Origin: Prevotella sp. CAG:1320
GTDB lineage: Bacteria > Bacteroidota > Bacteroidia > Bacteroidales > Bacteroidaceae
Direction of reading: 5' to 3'
Length of the DNA stretch: 35,757 nucleotides
Assembly: GCA_000435635.1 (NCBI GenBank)
Contig: FR882092.1
Span: 1-35,757 of the forward strand
Shown: positions 1-9,538 of the stretch, piece by piece
Layout: every line of letters starts with the position of its first letter
Numbering within the stretch: the first letter of the stretch is position 1
Notes under the pieces: model-generated
What the model saw: only the letters and a program-made list of their open reading frames with translations
The model's database searches: none
Told to the model about the DNA's origin: nothing
Program-made: the position numbers and the translations under genes

Positions 1-190
1 ATCACCAAATCTTCAAACACTTATATTTCATCGAACTCACGTTATTTTAACAGAATATGCCCTGCGTAGCACGCCTATAAGGCCATGGTAGCGAGGGCGT
101 ATGTCCATTTTAGTTGCGGGCTTTTTACGTGCTTCTCTCACTAAACAAAGCTTGTGCTTTTCACAAAGATTCTTGGATGGTTTCCAAATC

Positions 191-289
191 AACTTATTTT
201 GCTTGGGAAAATAACTTGATTTGCCTTTCAAAATAAGTTGTTTTCCCAAGCAAAACAACTTAAATCGCGACGCGAAACAACTTGTTTCG
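191..289. repeat. Cluster of palindromic repeats with AACTT/AAGTT core
   Basis: This gene-free stretch downstream of dapA holds nested inverted repeats. Bases 191-220 pair with 232-261 (about 25 of 30 positions; shared core TTGCTTGGGAAAA) around an 11-base loop. Immediately after, 273-280 (CGAAACAA) and 282-289 (TTGTTTCG) form a perfect palindrome around one base. The same AAACAAGTT-type core returns at 11,475-11,515 and in the hairpin at 332-362, so this looks like a dispersed intergenic hairpin repeat. The rest of 1-429 shows no gene I would defend. Confidence 0.7.
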
Positions 290-320
290 GAAGCCAAGCC
301 CTACCCTTTCCATCAAGTCC

Positions 321-362
321 ATAAAAACAAATCAACTTGCTCCTCTGGAAGGAACAAGTTGA
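321..362 (-). terminator. Intrinsic terminator of dapA
   Basis: On the minus strand, bases 362-351 and 343-332 form a 12-bp stem (11 pairs match, starting TCAACTTG) with a 7-base loop, followed by a T-rich run (TTTGTTTTTAT). It lies about 70 bases past the dapA stop codon, as expected for its Rho-independent terminator. The stem also carries the CAACTTG core of the local repeat family. Confidence 0.7.
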
Positions 363-429
363 CCGTATAGCTCTATCCCACCGCAGGGGGATTCCATGTC
401 GCCGGAGGAAGAAAGCTGGCGGCCTCTTC

Positions 430-1317
430 CTAGATTCTCAAGTCTTTCAATATGGCCGACATCTTCTGCTTGGTAGCGATGCGCGTGGGCACGAGAGGCA
501 GCCGGAGGTTGTTCTCTATGAAGCCCATCTCGTTGAGCAAAGCTTTCACGCCCGCAGGGTTGCCGTCCACGAAGAGCAGGCTGTATAATTCGGTGAACAT
601 GTGGTGTATCTTCCGGGCAGGCTCGTACTCGCCCTTGAACTCCAGCCTTATCATGCGGCTGAACTCCTTTGGCAGAGCGTTGCCTATCACGGAGATGACC
701 CCGGCCGCCCCACTGGCCACCATGGAGAAAGTGAGCGCGTCGTCACCGCTGATGACATCAAATCGGGCAGGCTTGTTCTTGATGATCTCGTCCACCTGCT
801 CCAGGCTGCCGCTAGCCTCCTTGATGCCTACGATATTGGGAAAATCGTGAGCGATGCGGCAAGTGGTCTCTGCCTTCATGTTCACGCCAGTCCTTCCCGG
901 CACGTTATACATCACCACGGGCAATGGGCTTGCTTGCGCAATGGCCTTAAAATGCTGGTAGAGACCTTCTTGGGATGGCTTGTTATAGTAAGGGCAGATG
1001 CTCAATATACCATCGATGCCTGACCAATCGGTGTTCCTTATCTCCTCCACCACAGCCGCGGTATTGTTGCCGCCGCAATACTTCAAAATGGGAATGCGCT
1101 CATGGTTCACCTCTTTGACCAGTTCCGTAATCTTGTCTTTTTCCTCTTTCGTCAAGCAAGGCACCTCGCTGGTAGTGGCCAAAATACATAAAAAGTCAGC
1201 TCCATTGCAGATTTGATACTCGATGAGCCTTTTCAATGACGCATAATCCACCGAGCCATCATTATTGAAAGGGGTAATCAAAGCTATACCTAAACCCCTG
1301 AAAATATTCTGTGTCAT
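430..1317 (-). CDS. dapA: 4-hydroxy-tetrahydrodipicolinate synthase
   Basis: DapA condenses pyruvate with aspartate semialdehyde in the first committed step of lysine and diaminopimelate synthesis, in the cytoplasm. The 295 residues match the family length. Visible active-site elements are the Schiff-base lysine K166 in GIKEASG, Y137 and R142 in YNVPGRTG, Y111 in YYNKPSQEGLY (the tyrosine shared across the dimer) and the T48-T49 pair. The usual GTTGE around those threonines reads ATTSE here, a variant that keeps both threonines. The ATG at 1317 sits about 17-20 bases after the predicted transcription start. The gene is divergent from truA and has its own promoter and terminator, so it is probably monocistronic. 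The core enzyme call is very safe; related NAL-family lyases are the only alternative. Confidence 0.95.
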   Translation of the reverse strand: MTQNIFRGLGIALITPFNNDGSVDYASLKRLIEYQICNGADFLCILATTSEVPCLTKEEKDKITELVKEVNHERIPILKYCGGNNTAAVVEEIRNTDWSGIDGILSICPYYNKPSQEGLYQHFKAIAQASPLPVVMYNVPGRTGVNMKAETTCRIAHDFPNIVGIKEASGSLEQVDEIIKNKPARFDVISGDDALTFSMVASGAAGVISVIGNALPKEFSRMIRLEFKGEYEPARKIHHMFTELYSLLFVDGNPAGVKALLNEMGFIENNLRLPLVPTRIATKQKMSAILKDLRI

Positions 1318-1340
1318 AAGTCTCTGTTACAAATTCTTGG

Positions 1341-1371
1341 CAAATATACGACAAAGTTGTCAGAATACAAA
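1341..1371 (-). promoter_or_regulatory. Bacteroides-type promoter of dapA
   Basis: Minus strand: TTTG at 1371-1368, 19 bases, then TATATTTG at 1348-1341. This is an exact match to the primary-sigma consensus of Bacteroidota (TTTG, 19-21 bases, TAnnTTTG). Transcription would begin near 1334-1338, giving a short leader before the ATG at 1317. Confidence 0.8.
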
Positions 1372-1407
1372 AGAAATTACGATATTTTTATTAATTTCGC
1401 GCCCACA

Positions 1408-2178
1408 ATGACACGCTACTTGTTATTTATCAGCTACGATGGCACATCCTATCATGGATGGCAGATACAACCTAACGGCAACTCCGTGCAAGCCGAACTG
1501 CAACGCGCGCTCTCTTTATTCCTGAGAAAGAATATAATGGTATATGGAGCTGGGCGTACAGACGCAGGAGTACACGCTCGGCGCATGGCGGTTCATTTCG
1601 ACTGGAACGATGAGCCGCTCCAATGCCAACAAACCGTATACAGGCTCAACAGGATACTGCCCCGTGACATCTCCGCCATCAGCATGGTAGAGGTACCCAA
1701 CGATTTGCATGCCCGTTTCAGCGCGGTGACACGCACATACCATTATTATATACACACGCGCAAAGACCCTTTCCTGCGACATTATAGCTTGCAAGTAAAC
1801 TATCCGCTGGATTTTCCACTGATGAACGAGGCGGCCAAGTTGTTTTTGACCCAAGACGACTTCGCCGCGTTTTGCAAAGCAGGTGCCGACAACAAGACGA
1901 CACTCTGTCGGGTGAGCAAAGCCGAATGGGTAGATTGTGGCGACGGACGTTGGCGATTTGAGATTACCGCCAATCGTTTTCTGCGAAACATGGTAAGAGC
2001 CGTGGTAGGCACGCTTATGGAAGTGGGTCGTCATAAGATGTCAATAGAACAGATGCGTGAGGTATTGCGAAACGGCAGCCGTAGCGACGCGGGGGAGAGT
2101 ATGCCCGCCCACGCTTTGTTCCTGGAAGATGTAACCTATGATTTGCCTGCTTCGCCAGAAGTGGGCAAAGAGAAATAG
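1408..2178 (+). CDS. truA: tRNA pseudouridine(38-40) synthase
   Basis: TruA converts uridines 38-40 in the tRNA anticodon arm to pseudouridine. The catalytic aspartate is D52 in GAGRTDAGVHA, the TruA signature, and the N-terminal FISYDGTSYHGW block is also typical. I start it at the ATG at 1408 (MTRYLLFISYDG), giving 256 residues, the normal size. An upstream TTG at 1357 would add 17 residues with no family resemblance. A weak -7-like element (TAATTTCG, 1392-1399, one mismatch) lies just ahead of the start. The transporter gene follows after 11 bases, so the two are probably co-transcribed, though their functions are unrelated. Confidence 0.94.
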   Translation: MTRYLLFISYDGTSYHGWQIQPNGNSVQAELQRALSLFLRKNIMVYGAGRTDAGVHARRMAVHFDWNDEPLQCQQTVYRLNRILPRDISAISMVEVPNDLHARFSAVTRTYHYYIHTRKDPFLRHYSLQVNYPLDFPLMNEAAKLFLTQDDFAAFCKAGADNKTTLCRVSKAEWVDCGDGRWRFEITANRFLRNMVRAVVGTLMEVGRHKMSIEQMREVLRNGSRSDAGESMPAHALFLEDVTYDLPASPEVGKEK

Positions 2179-2189
2179 AAAAGAAAAAT

Positions 2190-3107
2190 ATGTGGTTAGC
2201 GTTAGCTTTTTTGTCCGCTTGTTTGCTGGGCTTTTATGACGTTTTCAAGAAACAGGCACTCTCGGGCAATGCCGTGTTACCGGTATTGTTTCTCAACACA
2301 TTGTTCTCTTCACTCTTGTTTTTGCCATTCATCATCATGAGCCATAACTCTTCGTTGTTGGACGGCACCATATTCCATGTAGGTTCAGGTGGATGGGAAT
2401 TGCATAAATATATCGTAGTGAAGGGCATCATCGTGCTCTCCAGTTGGGCTTTTGGCTATTATGGCATGAAATACCTGCCCATCACCATTGTGGGTCCCAT
2501 CAACGCCACCCGCCCCGTGTTGGTGTTGGTAGGCGCGCTGTTCGTGTTTGGCGAGCGGCTCAATCTCTATCAGTGGATAGGTGTGCTGCTGGCAGTGTTC
2601 AGCTTCCTGCTGTTGAGCAAGAGCGGAAAAAAGGAAGGCATAGACTTCAAGCATGACAAGTGGATATATTTCGTGGTGCTGGCCGCCATACTAGGTGCCA
2701 TCAGCAGTCTTTATGACAAATACCTGATGGCCAGCCCGGCAGATGGAGGTATCGGATTAGACCGCATGATGGTGCAAAGTTGGTATAATATATACCAATG
2801 CGTCATGATGGGCATCATGCTACTCATAGTTTGTTGGCCTGGCCGCAAGATATCTACGCCCTTCCGCTGGCGTTGGTCCATCATCTTCATATCCTTGTTT
2901 CTCAGTGCGGCCGATTTCGTCTACTTCTACGCGTTGAGCATTCCCGATGCCATGATTAGCATTGTGTCCATGGTGCGCCGTGGTTCCGTTATCGTGAGCT
3001 TCCTGTTTGGGGCTTTGTTCTTCCACGAGAAAAATCTACGAGCCAAGATACTCGACCTTGCCCTTGTGCTGTTGGGAATGGTCTTCCTGTACCTTGGCTC
3101 GAAATAG
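2190..3107 (+). CDS. EamA/DMT-superfamily transporter
   Basis: This 305-residue protein is almost entirely hydrophobic and appears to have ten membrane helices in two five-helix halves, the EamA duplication of drug/metabolite transporters. The first half contains PITIVGPINATRPVLVLVGALFVFGERLNLYQWIGVLL and the second the parallel segment IVSMVRRGSVIVSFLFGALFFHEKNL, both with the conserved glutamate before the last helix of the half. It would act in the inner membrane, but the substrate cannot be read from sequence. It follows truA by 11 bases with an A-rich stretch before the ATG. It converges on hppA: a 7-bp stem (3117-3123 with 3133-3139) overlaps the hppA stop codon and could end transcription from either side. 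Confidence 0.85.
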   Translation: MWLALAFLSACLLGFYDVFKKQALSGNAVLPVLFLNTLFSSLLFLPFIIMSHNSSLLDGTIFHVGSGGWELHKYIVVKGIIVLSSWAFGYYGMKYLPITIVGPINATRPVLVLVGALFVFGERLNLYQWIGVLLAVFSFLLLSKSGKKEGIDFKHDKWIYFVVLAAILGAISSLYDKYLMASPADGGIGLDRMMVQSWYNIYQCVMMGIMLLIVCWPGRKISTPFRWRWSIIFISLFLSAADFVYFYALSIPDAMISIVSMVRRGSVIVSFLFGALFFHEKNLRAKILDLALVLLGMVFLYLGSK

Positions 3108-3122
3108 CAAGTCACGCCGTGG

Positions 3123-5324
3123 CTAAATCAAGGCCACGGTGAGTCCCGCCGCAACAATGCTCACCATGCTCATCAATTTGATGAGGATATTGAGCGATGG
3201 GCCTGAGGTATCTTTGAAGGGGTCGCCCACGGTGTCACCCACGACAGTGGCCTTATGGCACTCTGAGCCTTTGCCGCCGTATTCACCGCTCTCCACCAAC
3301 TTCTTGGCGTTATCCCAGGCTCCTCCGGAGTTGGCCATGAACACCGCCAACGTGAAACCTGTGGCAAGTCCTCCTACCAACAGCCCCATTACTCCCGCTA
3401 CGCCTAATACCATACCCACAATCACGGGAATGGCGATAGCTAGCAAAGAAGGAAATACCATCTCATGCTGGGCGCCACGGGTGCTTATCTCTACACAGCG
3501 CCCATAGTCTGGAGTAGCTTCACCCGTCAGAATACCCTTTATTTCCTTGAATTGGCGACGAACCTCATTGACCATTGATTGGGCGGCACGCCCTACGGCA
3601 CCCATGGTAAGTCCGCAGAAAAGGAAAGCCGCCATGGCTCCGATGAAAACACCTACCAATACCTTGGGGTTCATCAAAGACACCTCAAAGAAATCCATGA
3701 AATCGAGAATATTCGCCGTACTTGGATTGAACAGATTGCCCGCCGCATCAAGATATTGTCCTCCTTCCGCGATCGCCCTTTGCATAGCTATCTTGATCTC
3801 CTCTACATAGGATGCCAAAAGCGCTAAAGCTGTCAGGGCGGCGCTTCCAATGGCAAAGCCTTTGCCCGTAGCGGCAGTGGTGTTGCCTAATGAATCAAGT
3901 GCGTCGGTGCGCTTACGTATGTCTTCTCCCAGTCCGCTCATCTCTGCGTTGCCTCCTGCATTATCGGCGATAGGACCATAAGCGTCGGTAGCCAGGGTAA
4001 TACCCAACGTAGACAACATGCCTACAGAAGCGATGCTGATGCCATAAAGGCCATGGGAAATGCTTTCGGCAGACATACTCAGGTCAAATCCGTTGGCACA
4101 GAGATAACTCAACAGAATAGCCACGGAAATAGTAACTACCGGGATTGCCGTAGATATCATACCCGTGCCGATGCCTTTGATGATTACGGTAGCCGCGCCG
4201 GTTTCGGATGCATTGGCTATCAACTTGGTGGGACGATAATTTTGACTGGTATAATATTCTGTGGCCATACCAATGATAACGCCAGCGGTCAAGCCTGTGA
4301 TAACAGAGAAGGACAAACCCAGCCAGTTGTCCATTCCCAGCCAATAAAGAATGGCAAAAGTGGCAACGGCAATCAAAGCGGCACTTACGTTGGTACCCCT
4401 ACTTAGCGAACCCAGGAGTTGTTTCATGGAGGCTCCATCCTTGGTGCGAACCATAAAAATGCCTAGTAATGAAAGGAAGATACCCACAGCCGCTATCAGC
4501 ATGGGAGCGATGACCGCTCTCAATTGCATGTCACTCTGCATGGAAAAAGCCACTGCCCCTAGAGCTGCCGTGGAAAGAATACTTCCGCAATAGCTCTCAT
4601 AGAGATCTGCGCCCATACCTGCAACATCTCCGACGTTGTCACCTACGTTGTCCGCTATCGTGGCAGGGTTTCTCGGGTCATCCTCTGGTATATTTGCTTC
4701 AACCTTGCCTACCAAGTCGGCACCCACATCAGCGGCCTTGGTATAAATACCGCCTCCCACACGCGCGAAAAGCGCTTGCGTGGAAGCGCCCATTCCAAAA
4801 GTCAACATTGTTGTGGTAATGATACTAAGAGCATTGACATGGTCTGCGTAAAAATAGTTGAGTATCAAGAACCAGGCGGCGATATCAAGCAAACCAAGTC
4901 CTACAACCACCAGTCCCATTACCGCGCCACTACGGAAAGCTACTTTCAAGCCTGCGTCTAATCCTTTACGGGCAGCGTTGGCGGTACGGGCGGAAGCGTA
5001 GGTGGCTGTCTTCATGCCGAAGAAACCTGCCAGTCCGCTGAAAAAACCACCTGTGAGAAAAGCGAATGGCACCCATGGATTTTGCACTTCTAGCACATAA
5101 GCCATAAAAGCGAATACCAAGGCCAAGATGATGAAGATAATGGTCACCATCTTGTACTGTTGTTTAAGATAGGCCATGGCGCCAGTTCGCACATATTGGG
5201 CTATCTCTCTCATGCGGGGAGTTCCCTCGTCTTGCGCCATCATCTGCCTAAACAAGAACCACGCCGTGCTCAATGCGACTATCGAGGCAATGGGCACCAA
5301 CCAGAAAGCGAAAGGAATTGTCAT
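3123..5324 (-). CDS. hppA: K+-dependent membrane-bound pyrophosphatase (ion pump)
   Basis: The enzyme hydrolyses cytoplasmic pyrophosphate and pumps H+ and/or Na+ across the inner membrane. With the ATG at 5324 (MTIPFAFW) it has 733 residues and about 16 helices. The TTG start 36 bases upstream adds a polar, non-family tail. Visible pyrophosphate/Mg motifs are DVGADLVGKVE (199-209), DNVGDNVGDVAGM (225-237) and, near the C terminus, GDTVGDPFKDTSGPS. Residue A484 in GNTTAATGKG marks the K+-dependent subfamily (K+-independent enzymes have Lys here). In Bacteroidota such enzymes can move Na+ as well as H+, so the transported ion is left open. It is transcribed alone, with a -7-like TAACTTTG 34-41 bases upstream. 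Confidence 0.95.
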   Translation of the reverse strand: MTIPFAFWLVPIASIVALSTAWFLFRQMMAQDEGTPRMREIAQYVRTGAMAYLKQQYKMVTIIFIILALVFAFMAYVLEVQNPWVPFAFLTGGFFSGLAGFFGMKTATYASARTANAARKGLDAGLKVAFRSGAVMGLVVVGLGLLDIAAWFLILNYFYADHVNALSIITTTMLTFGMGASTQALFARVGGGIYTKAADVGADLVGKVEANIPEDDPRNPATIADNVGDNVGDVAGMGADLYESYCGSILSTAALGAVAFSMQSDMQLRAVIAPMLIAAVGIFLSLLGIFMVRTKDGASMKQLLGSLSRGTNVSAALIAVATFAILYWLGMDNWLGLSFSVITGLTAGVIIGMATEYYTSQNYRPTKLIANASETGAATVIIKGIGTGMISTAIPVVTISVAILLSYLCANGFDLSMSAESISHGLYGISIASVGMLSTLGITLATDAYGPIADNAGGNAEMSGLGEDIRKRTDALDSLGNTTAATGKGFAIGSAALTALALLASYVEEIKIAMQRAIAEGGQYLDAAGNLFNPSTANILDFMDFFEVSLMNPKVLVGVFIGAMAAFLFCGLTMGAVGRAAQSMVNEVRRQFKEIKGILTGEATPDYGRCVEISTRGAQHEMVFPSLLAIAIPVIVGMVLGVAGVMGLLVGGLATGFTLAVFMANSGGAWDNAKKLVESGEYGGKGSECHKATVVGDTVGDPFKDTSGPSLNILIKLMSMVSIVAAGLTVALI

Positions 5325-5357
5325 AATACGTCTATTGTTTAGTGAAAGTAGATGGGG

Positions 5358-5365
5358 CAAAGTTA
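5358..5365 (-). promoter_or_regulatory. Probable -7 element upstream of hppA
   Basis: TAACTTTG on the minus strand matches TAnnTTTG exactly and lies 34 bases ahead of the hppA ATG. I find no TTTG at the required 19-21 base spacing (the nearest, at 5381-5378, is only 12 away), so the promoter is only half supported. The rest of the 5,361-5,609 gap shows no convincing gene. Confidence 0.45.
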
Positions 5366-5609
5366 GTCATTTTCGGTCAAACTTCGGTTGCCTAAAACAC
5401 CTTAATTATGTCACAGATTGCTAATTGTGGTTAAAACTAAAACACCTCCCATAGTTTTCCGCAAATTCAACTTCATAAGCCTACAAGTTCACACAAAAGT
5501 GAATGTAAATGTTATGCGTAAACTCAATACATGGAAAACATCATTTTTTCACAAAGAACTCACCGTGCGATTTACCCGACAAGTCAAAAAAGGATTGGAT
5601 GGGATAGAG

Positions 5610-7811
5610 TTAGAAGGGCAATCCAACGGCGAAATGAAATGAAAAATCACGGCTAAAGTCTGGATGGAAGATGGCATAATGCTCCTGTTGGGTAGTGTAC
5701 GCAGGATTGATGGCCTTCATGCCCATGTCAAAACGCAATATGAAATAACTAAAGTTGAGGCGTAATCCCAAACCATAAGCCACGGCTATTTGCTTGTAGA
5801 AGGTATCGAAACGGAACTGGCCCCCTGGTTGTTCCTCGTATGCGCGCAACGTCCAGATATTACCTGCGTCCACGAACACGGCTCCATCAAATTTCCAAAA
5901 CAAGGGCGCACGATATTCCAAACTAAAGTCCAGCTTTAAATCACCTGTCTGATTGATGAAGTCAATGCGTCCGTCTGTTCCACGGAAACTTCCCGGTCCG
6001 AGTTCTCTTACTCCCCACCCTCTCATAGAGTTGGCTCCACCCGTGAAATAACGCTTCTCGAAAGGTAGCACATCACTGTTTCCATAAGGATAGGCAATGC
6101 CCAAGGCACCATGAAACACCAATGCGTCACGTTCAGAGAAATGGAAATAACGGGTATAGTCCACGTCAAAGCGTGCGTATTGAGCATACGCTATGTTGAA
6201 AAGCGTCCGTTGTCCCTGGTCATTTTTAGAGAAATCAAAGACAGGAGAAAGAGCGCTTAACAAATTTCCTGAAGTCTCAGCGTTCAAACGCAATATGTTG
6301 ATACCCGTGTTATAGGTGATTCCGAAGCCCAACTTCATGATGAAGAGGTCTTCATAATTATAGCGCAGGATGGCGTTACGATTGTCTACATCATCGAGAT
6401 AGTCTTCCCTGAAAGTGGTAGATATCCAAGGCATGTACACATAATTAAGGTCAAGTAAGTCAAAACGATAGCTTAGGTGATGCTTAGGCTCGCTCCACCG
6501 ATATCGCCATGCGGCGGTAAAGACACGGCGGTGAAACTCTGGCCGGTTTTGCATGTTCCAACTTAATGTGTACTCCGTATTGGCTGTTTGCCTACGACGA
6601 AAAGAACGAGAAAGAAAAGGTGCTAGAAAACGGGGGAACACCAATTTCGTCTCCACCGAATATTCCTGGTAATCCTGGTCTTGATATCCTTCCAATCCCG
6701 TAATTGCCTCAAAAGCGCCACGTAACTCCAAGCTAAACTGCTCACTGCCCTTAAAGAGATTGCGATTGGTGTAAGTCAGCGAAGCGGCGGCACCCAAATC
6801 ACCCGCCGTGTTGGTACCTTCTGGCTGAAAAGATATCATTGATGGTTTGTTGTTGGTAATCTGTATATGGCAATCCACCTGATTTGTGTCAGGAACTTCT
6901 TTCAATTGGATATTGGTATAACGCACAGCCTGCAACCTCCCGAAGTTGTTATAGGTGCGTTGCAAGTCAGCTTCACTATATAAATGACCAGGGCGCAATG
7001 CCGTCACATCCCTCAATACGCTTTCGCGCAAATGAAGTCCGGTGCTATCACCGCCAGCATAGGTAATGTCACGAATGGTATATTGCGGATGTTCCGTCAA
7101 TTCTGCGTCTTTACTTGGCTGGTATTTTCTCAGATGAAGAGTTACCGCGATATCTTTTTGTCCGCGAATGGTATCAGCTGAATAATGGATATAGGCCTTG
7201 TGAAATCGCATATACCCTCGATTGTTAAGAAAATCCGTGATACGCACACGCTCTTGATCCAAGCTGCTCATCGTAAAGGGCATACCAGGACGCAGTCCCT
7301 GCGTGGTATCCATTTCCGCCCGCATTAATTGACGAATACTCTCGTCTTGTATGTCATACTTTACACTCCCTATATAATAAGGTGTACCAGGGTGCAAAGT
7401 ATAGATGGCTGTCAGTTTCTTTCCCTTGATTCGAGTGCTCAAGTCTACCTTGGCGTTCAGATAGCCCATGCTCCGTAGCGCGGAGGTAAGTACCTCACAA
7501 GTCTGCTTGGCCTGCAAGGAGTCATAGATAACAGGTTTTTCCCCTAACTTCTTGAGCGTGCGGTTAATCCACTTGGTGCTGTCCTTGCCCGAAAGAGAAT
7601 AGGCGCCGAGGGGTATCTTGAGAAAAGAGAACCATGTGGAATTGGCTTTCTGACGTATATAGGGCTCCAATTGGGAAGCGTCAAGGTCAGAATCATCCGA
7701 CATGATTTTCACTTCCTCCAGCAAGTATTCCCGCTCCGGCACGAACTTGGTGGTGGAGCATGCCGCCAGGAGCATCAGGGAACCCAGTATAAGCAGCTTA
7801 AATAACTTCAA
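5610..7811 (-). CDS. tamL: TamL-like outer-membrane BamA/TamA-family lipoprotein
   Basis: The N terminus is a lipoprotein signal ending in LLAAC, so C18 would be lipidated. POTRA-like segments follow (about residues 30-330), then a C-terminal 16-strand Omp85-type barrel with the conserved GGANSMRGWG region (loop-6 type) and a final aromatic-ending strand (FHFAVGLPF). A lipidated TamA homologue is characteristic of Bacteroidota, where it is called TamL; it is thought to work with TamB-type proteins in outer-membrane assembly or lipid traffic. Length 733 is in range. The only available in-frame start is TTG at 7811, because a stop codon lies two codons upstream and the next ATG is inside the signal peptide. 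It is divergent from the methyltransferase gene with an 85-base gap. Confidence 0.88.
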   Translation of the reverse strand: MKLFKLLILGSLMLLAACSTTKFVPEREYLLEEVKIMSDDSDLDASQLEPYIRQKANSTWFSFLKIPLGAYSLSGKDSTKWINRTLKKLGEKPVIYDSLQAKQTCEVLTSALRSMGYLNAKVDLSTRIKGKKLTAIYTLHPGTPYYIGSVKYDIQDESIRQLMRAEMDTTQGLRPGMPFTMSSLDQERVRITDFLNNRGYMRFHKAYIHYSADTIRGQKDIAVTLHLRKYQPSKDAELTEHPQYTIRDITYAGGDSTGLHLRESVLRDVTALRPGHLYSEADLQRTYNNFGRLQAVRYTNIQLKEVPDTNQVDCHIQITNNKPSMISFQPEGTNTAGDLGAAASLTYTNRNLFKGSEQFSLELRGAFEAITGLEGYQDQDYQEYSVETKLVFPRFLAPFLSRSFRRRQTANTEYTLSWNMQNRPEFHRRVFTAAWRYRWSEPKHHLSYRFDLLDLNYVYMPWISTTFREDYLDDVDNRNAILRYNYEDLFIMKLGFGITYNTGINILRLNAETSGNLLSALSPVFDFSKNDQGQRTLFNIAYAQYARFDVDYTRYFHFSERDALVFHGALGIAYPYGNSDVLPFEKRYFTGGANSMRGWGVRELGPGSFRGTDGRIDFINQTGDLKLDFSLEYRAPLFWKFDGAVFVDAGNIWTLRAYEEQPGGQFRFDTFYKQIAVAYGLGLRLNFSYFILRFDMGMKAINPAYTTQQEHYAIFHPDFSRDFSFHFAVGLPF

Positions 7812-7880
7812 TTCTTATTAAATTCAGCCGCGAAGGTAATAAAAATCCGTTAAACAGGCATGCGTCCACTTGAAAAATGT

Positions 7881-7888
7881 TATCTTTG
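7881..7888 (+). promoter_or_regulatory. -7 element of the methyltransferase gene; very short leader
   Basis: TATCTTTG matches TAnnTTTG exactly and is followed by CA, as in many Bacteroidota promoters. It ends 9 bases before the ATG at 7897, so the mRNA would be nearly leaderless. It also argues against the TTG start at 7870, which would lie upstream of transcription. No clear TTTG at -33 was found. Confidence 0.55.
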
Positions 7889-7896
7889 CAAGCACA

Positions 7897-8658
7897 ATGA
7901 TAAGCAAAGCGAAAACCAAGCTGATACGCTCGCTGGACCAAAAAAAGTACCGCGAGATAGAAAACGCCTTTGTGGCTGAAGGTCCGAAAATTGTTGGAGA
8001 CCTTTTGGAAACAAGGCACGCTAAACTATTGGTAGCTACCCAAGACTGGCTGGAAGGAAAATCATTCCCTGAGGAAACTGAAGTGGTGACGGCTACGGAC
8101 GAGGAGTTGCGAAAGGTGAGTTTCCTGCGGCATCCCCAACAGGTATTGGGAGTTTTCCCTTTACCCCTTCCCAAAAGCGAAGACAGGCCAAATGGTAAAT
8201 TGTCGCTGATGCTTGACAACGTGCAAGACCCTGGCAACCTTGGCACTATCATCAGGATAGCGGACTGGTTTGGCATAGAAACAATTTATTGCAGCCTGGA
8301 TACCGCTGACGCATACAATCCAAAAGTGGTGCAAGCCACCATGGGAAGCATTGCGCGGGTAAACGTAATCTATAGGGAATTGACCACCATGCTGGACAGT
8401 CTCCCGAAAGACTTCCCCGTTTATGGCACCCTGCTTAATGGAGACAATATATACCAACAAACACTCTCGGAAGAAGGCATCATCGTGATGGGAAATGAGG
8501 GCAAAGGCATCTCTCCCATTATCGCCCAGCGGGTCACCCACAGGTTGCTCATTCCAAGTTACCCTCCTGGCAGGCCTACGGCAGAGAGCTTAAACGTGGC
8601 CATTGCCACAGCTATTACTTGTTCTGAATTTAGAAGAAATGGAAATAGAAGTTTATAA
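7897..8658 (+). CDS. TrmH/SpoU-family RNA 2'-O-methyltransferase
   Basis: SPOUT-class methyltransferases of this group transfer a methyl group from SAM to a ribose 2'-OH of rRNA or tRNA. The three motifs are present: N-x-DPGN-x-GTIIRIADWFG (motif 1), VMGNEGKGIS (motif 2) and ESLNVAIATAI (motif 3), forming the knotted SAM site in the C-terminal two thirds. The N-terminal approx. 90 residues are a substrate-binding domain of the RlmB/TsnR kind. The ATG at 7897 gives 253 residues. The target nucleotide is not readable from sequence. The stop overlaps the next gene by 20 bases, indicating an operon with the membrane protein and hisB. The divergent tamL neighbour is a familiar arrangement in this phylum. 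Confidence 0.9.
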   Translation: MISKAKTKLIRSLDQKKYREIENAFVAEGPKIVGDLLETRHAKLLVATQDWLEGKSFPEETEVVTATDEELRKVSFLRHPQQVLGVFPLPLPKSEDRPNGKLSLMLDNVQDPGNLGTIIRIADWFGIETIYCSLDTADAYNPKVVQATMGSIARVNVIYRELTTMLDSLPKDFPVYGTLLNGDNIYQQTLSEEGIIVMGNEGKGISPIIAQRVTHRLLIPSYPPGRPTAESLNVAIATAITCSEFRRNGNRSL

Positions 8659-9538
8659 ATATCGCAGCGTAAGACATTGTTTGCGTGATGCCTATACCGC
8701 AATCTCGGAAAACCTGAAGTCCGTGTTTCGCAAGACATGGTGGGTAGTGTCGCTGGGCGCAATCGCCCTTTCGTTCACCACTTACTTTTTCTTGCCCAAT
8801 ATGGCTTTACATGTATGGGGACTGGAAAACCAAATCGCCTCTTTTGTAGTGCAGTCATTGGTTTACTTGGCAACTATTGTCTTTGGCTTTTGGGTATTAT
8901 GCGCCTTTTGGCATGTCATTAACGGAAGGCGTTGGCGAGAAAACTTGCCTCGCGTTATCGTGACGCAATTATTATCCGCCGCCATTGCGTGCCTGTTCAA
9001 GATAGCGTTTGATCTCCTGGCAAAATGGCTGCTCAGCGTTCCCGCAAGCCCTGCAGAACAACAGACGGGAGAAAGCGCAAGCATCACATGGCTGTTCGCC
9101 GTTATAGGATTGGGTATTGTCGCAGTCGTGACTTGCATTCCTCTCTGCTACACCTTTATCCGCTTCATGATGGGCAAGCATTGGCTTCCATTCGTGGGCT
9201 ATGGCCGTGGCTTCCGCTATTGGGGCACCATCTTTGTCGCCATGTTGCTCATCTATCTTCTCGCGGGCATAGCGTTGGCGGCTGTTTCCCTGCCAGGCGT
9301 AATACTCGTGTCGGCGCAACTCTATTCGCAATTAGGCGCGCTAGGGGGAGACCCTTTGAATATTCCCGGTTATTTCACGCCCCTATTGATAGTTACGCTC
9401 ACCCTCTTCTACTTTGTGGTAGGCTATATCTCGTTATGGGCGCAATTGGCATCGACATTTCTTTATGGTTCTATAGAAACCCAACAAGCAGAAAAAACCA
9501 AACATGACAGAGAAGAAAATCAAACTGCTATTTATTGA
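8639..9538 (+). CDS. Six-helix inner-membrane protein of unknown function
   Basis: With the ATG at 8639 the protein has 299 residues. After a 45-residue N-terminal cytoplasmic stretch come about six hydrophobic helices: near [91 protein letters not shown] and [20 protein letters not shown] recognise no catalytic motif and do not assign a family. It overlaps the preceding methyltransferase by 20 bases and the following hisB by 35, so it is translated from the same message. The longer reading frame beginning at 8603 is rejected because it would run deep into the methyltransferase coding region. Confidence 0.8.
   Translation: MEIEVYKYRSVRHCLRDAYTAISENLKSVFRKTWWVVSLGAIALSFTTYFFLPNMALHVWGLENQIASFVVQSLVYLATIVFGFWVLCAFWHVINGRRWRENLPRVIVTQLLSAAIACLFKIAFDLLAKWLLSVPASPAEQQTGESASITWLFAVIGLGIVAVVTCIPLCYTFIRFMMGKHWLPFVGYGRGFRYWGTIFVAMLLIYLLAGIALAAVSLPGVILVSAQLYSQLGALGGDPLNIPGYFTPLLIVTLTLFYFVVGYISLWAQLASTFLYGSIETQQAEKTKHDREENQTAIY

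Noticed and set aside
37..297. 86-residue minus-strand frame at the window start
   Set aside because: It runs straight through the palindromic repeat cluster, has repeat-derived composition and no recognisable domain.
5418..5642. 74-residue plus-strand frame between hppA and tamL
   Set aside because: It overlaps the tamL 3' end antisense and has no family resemblance or promoter.
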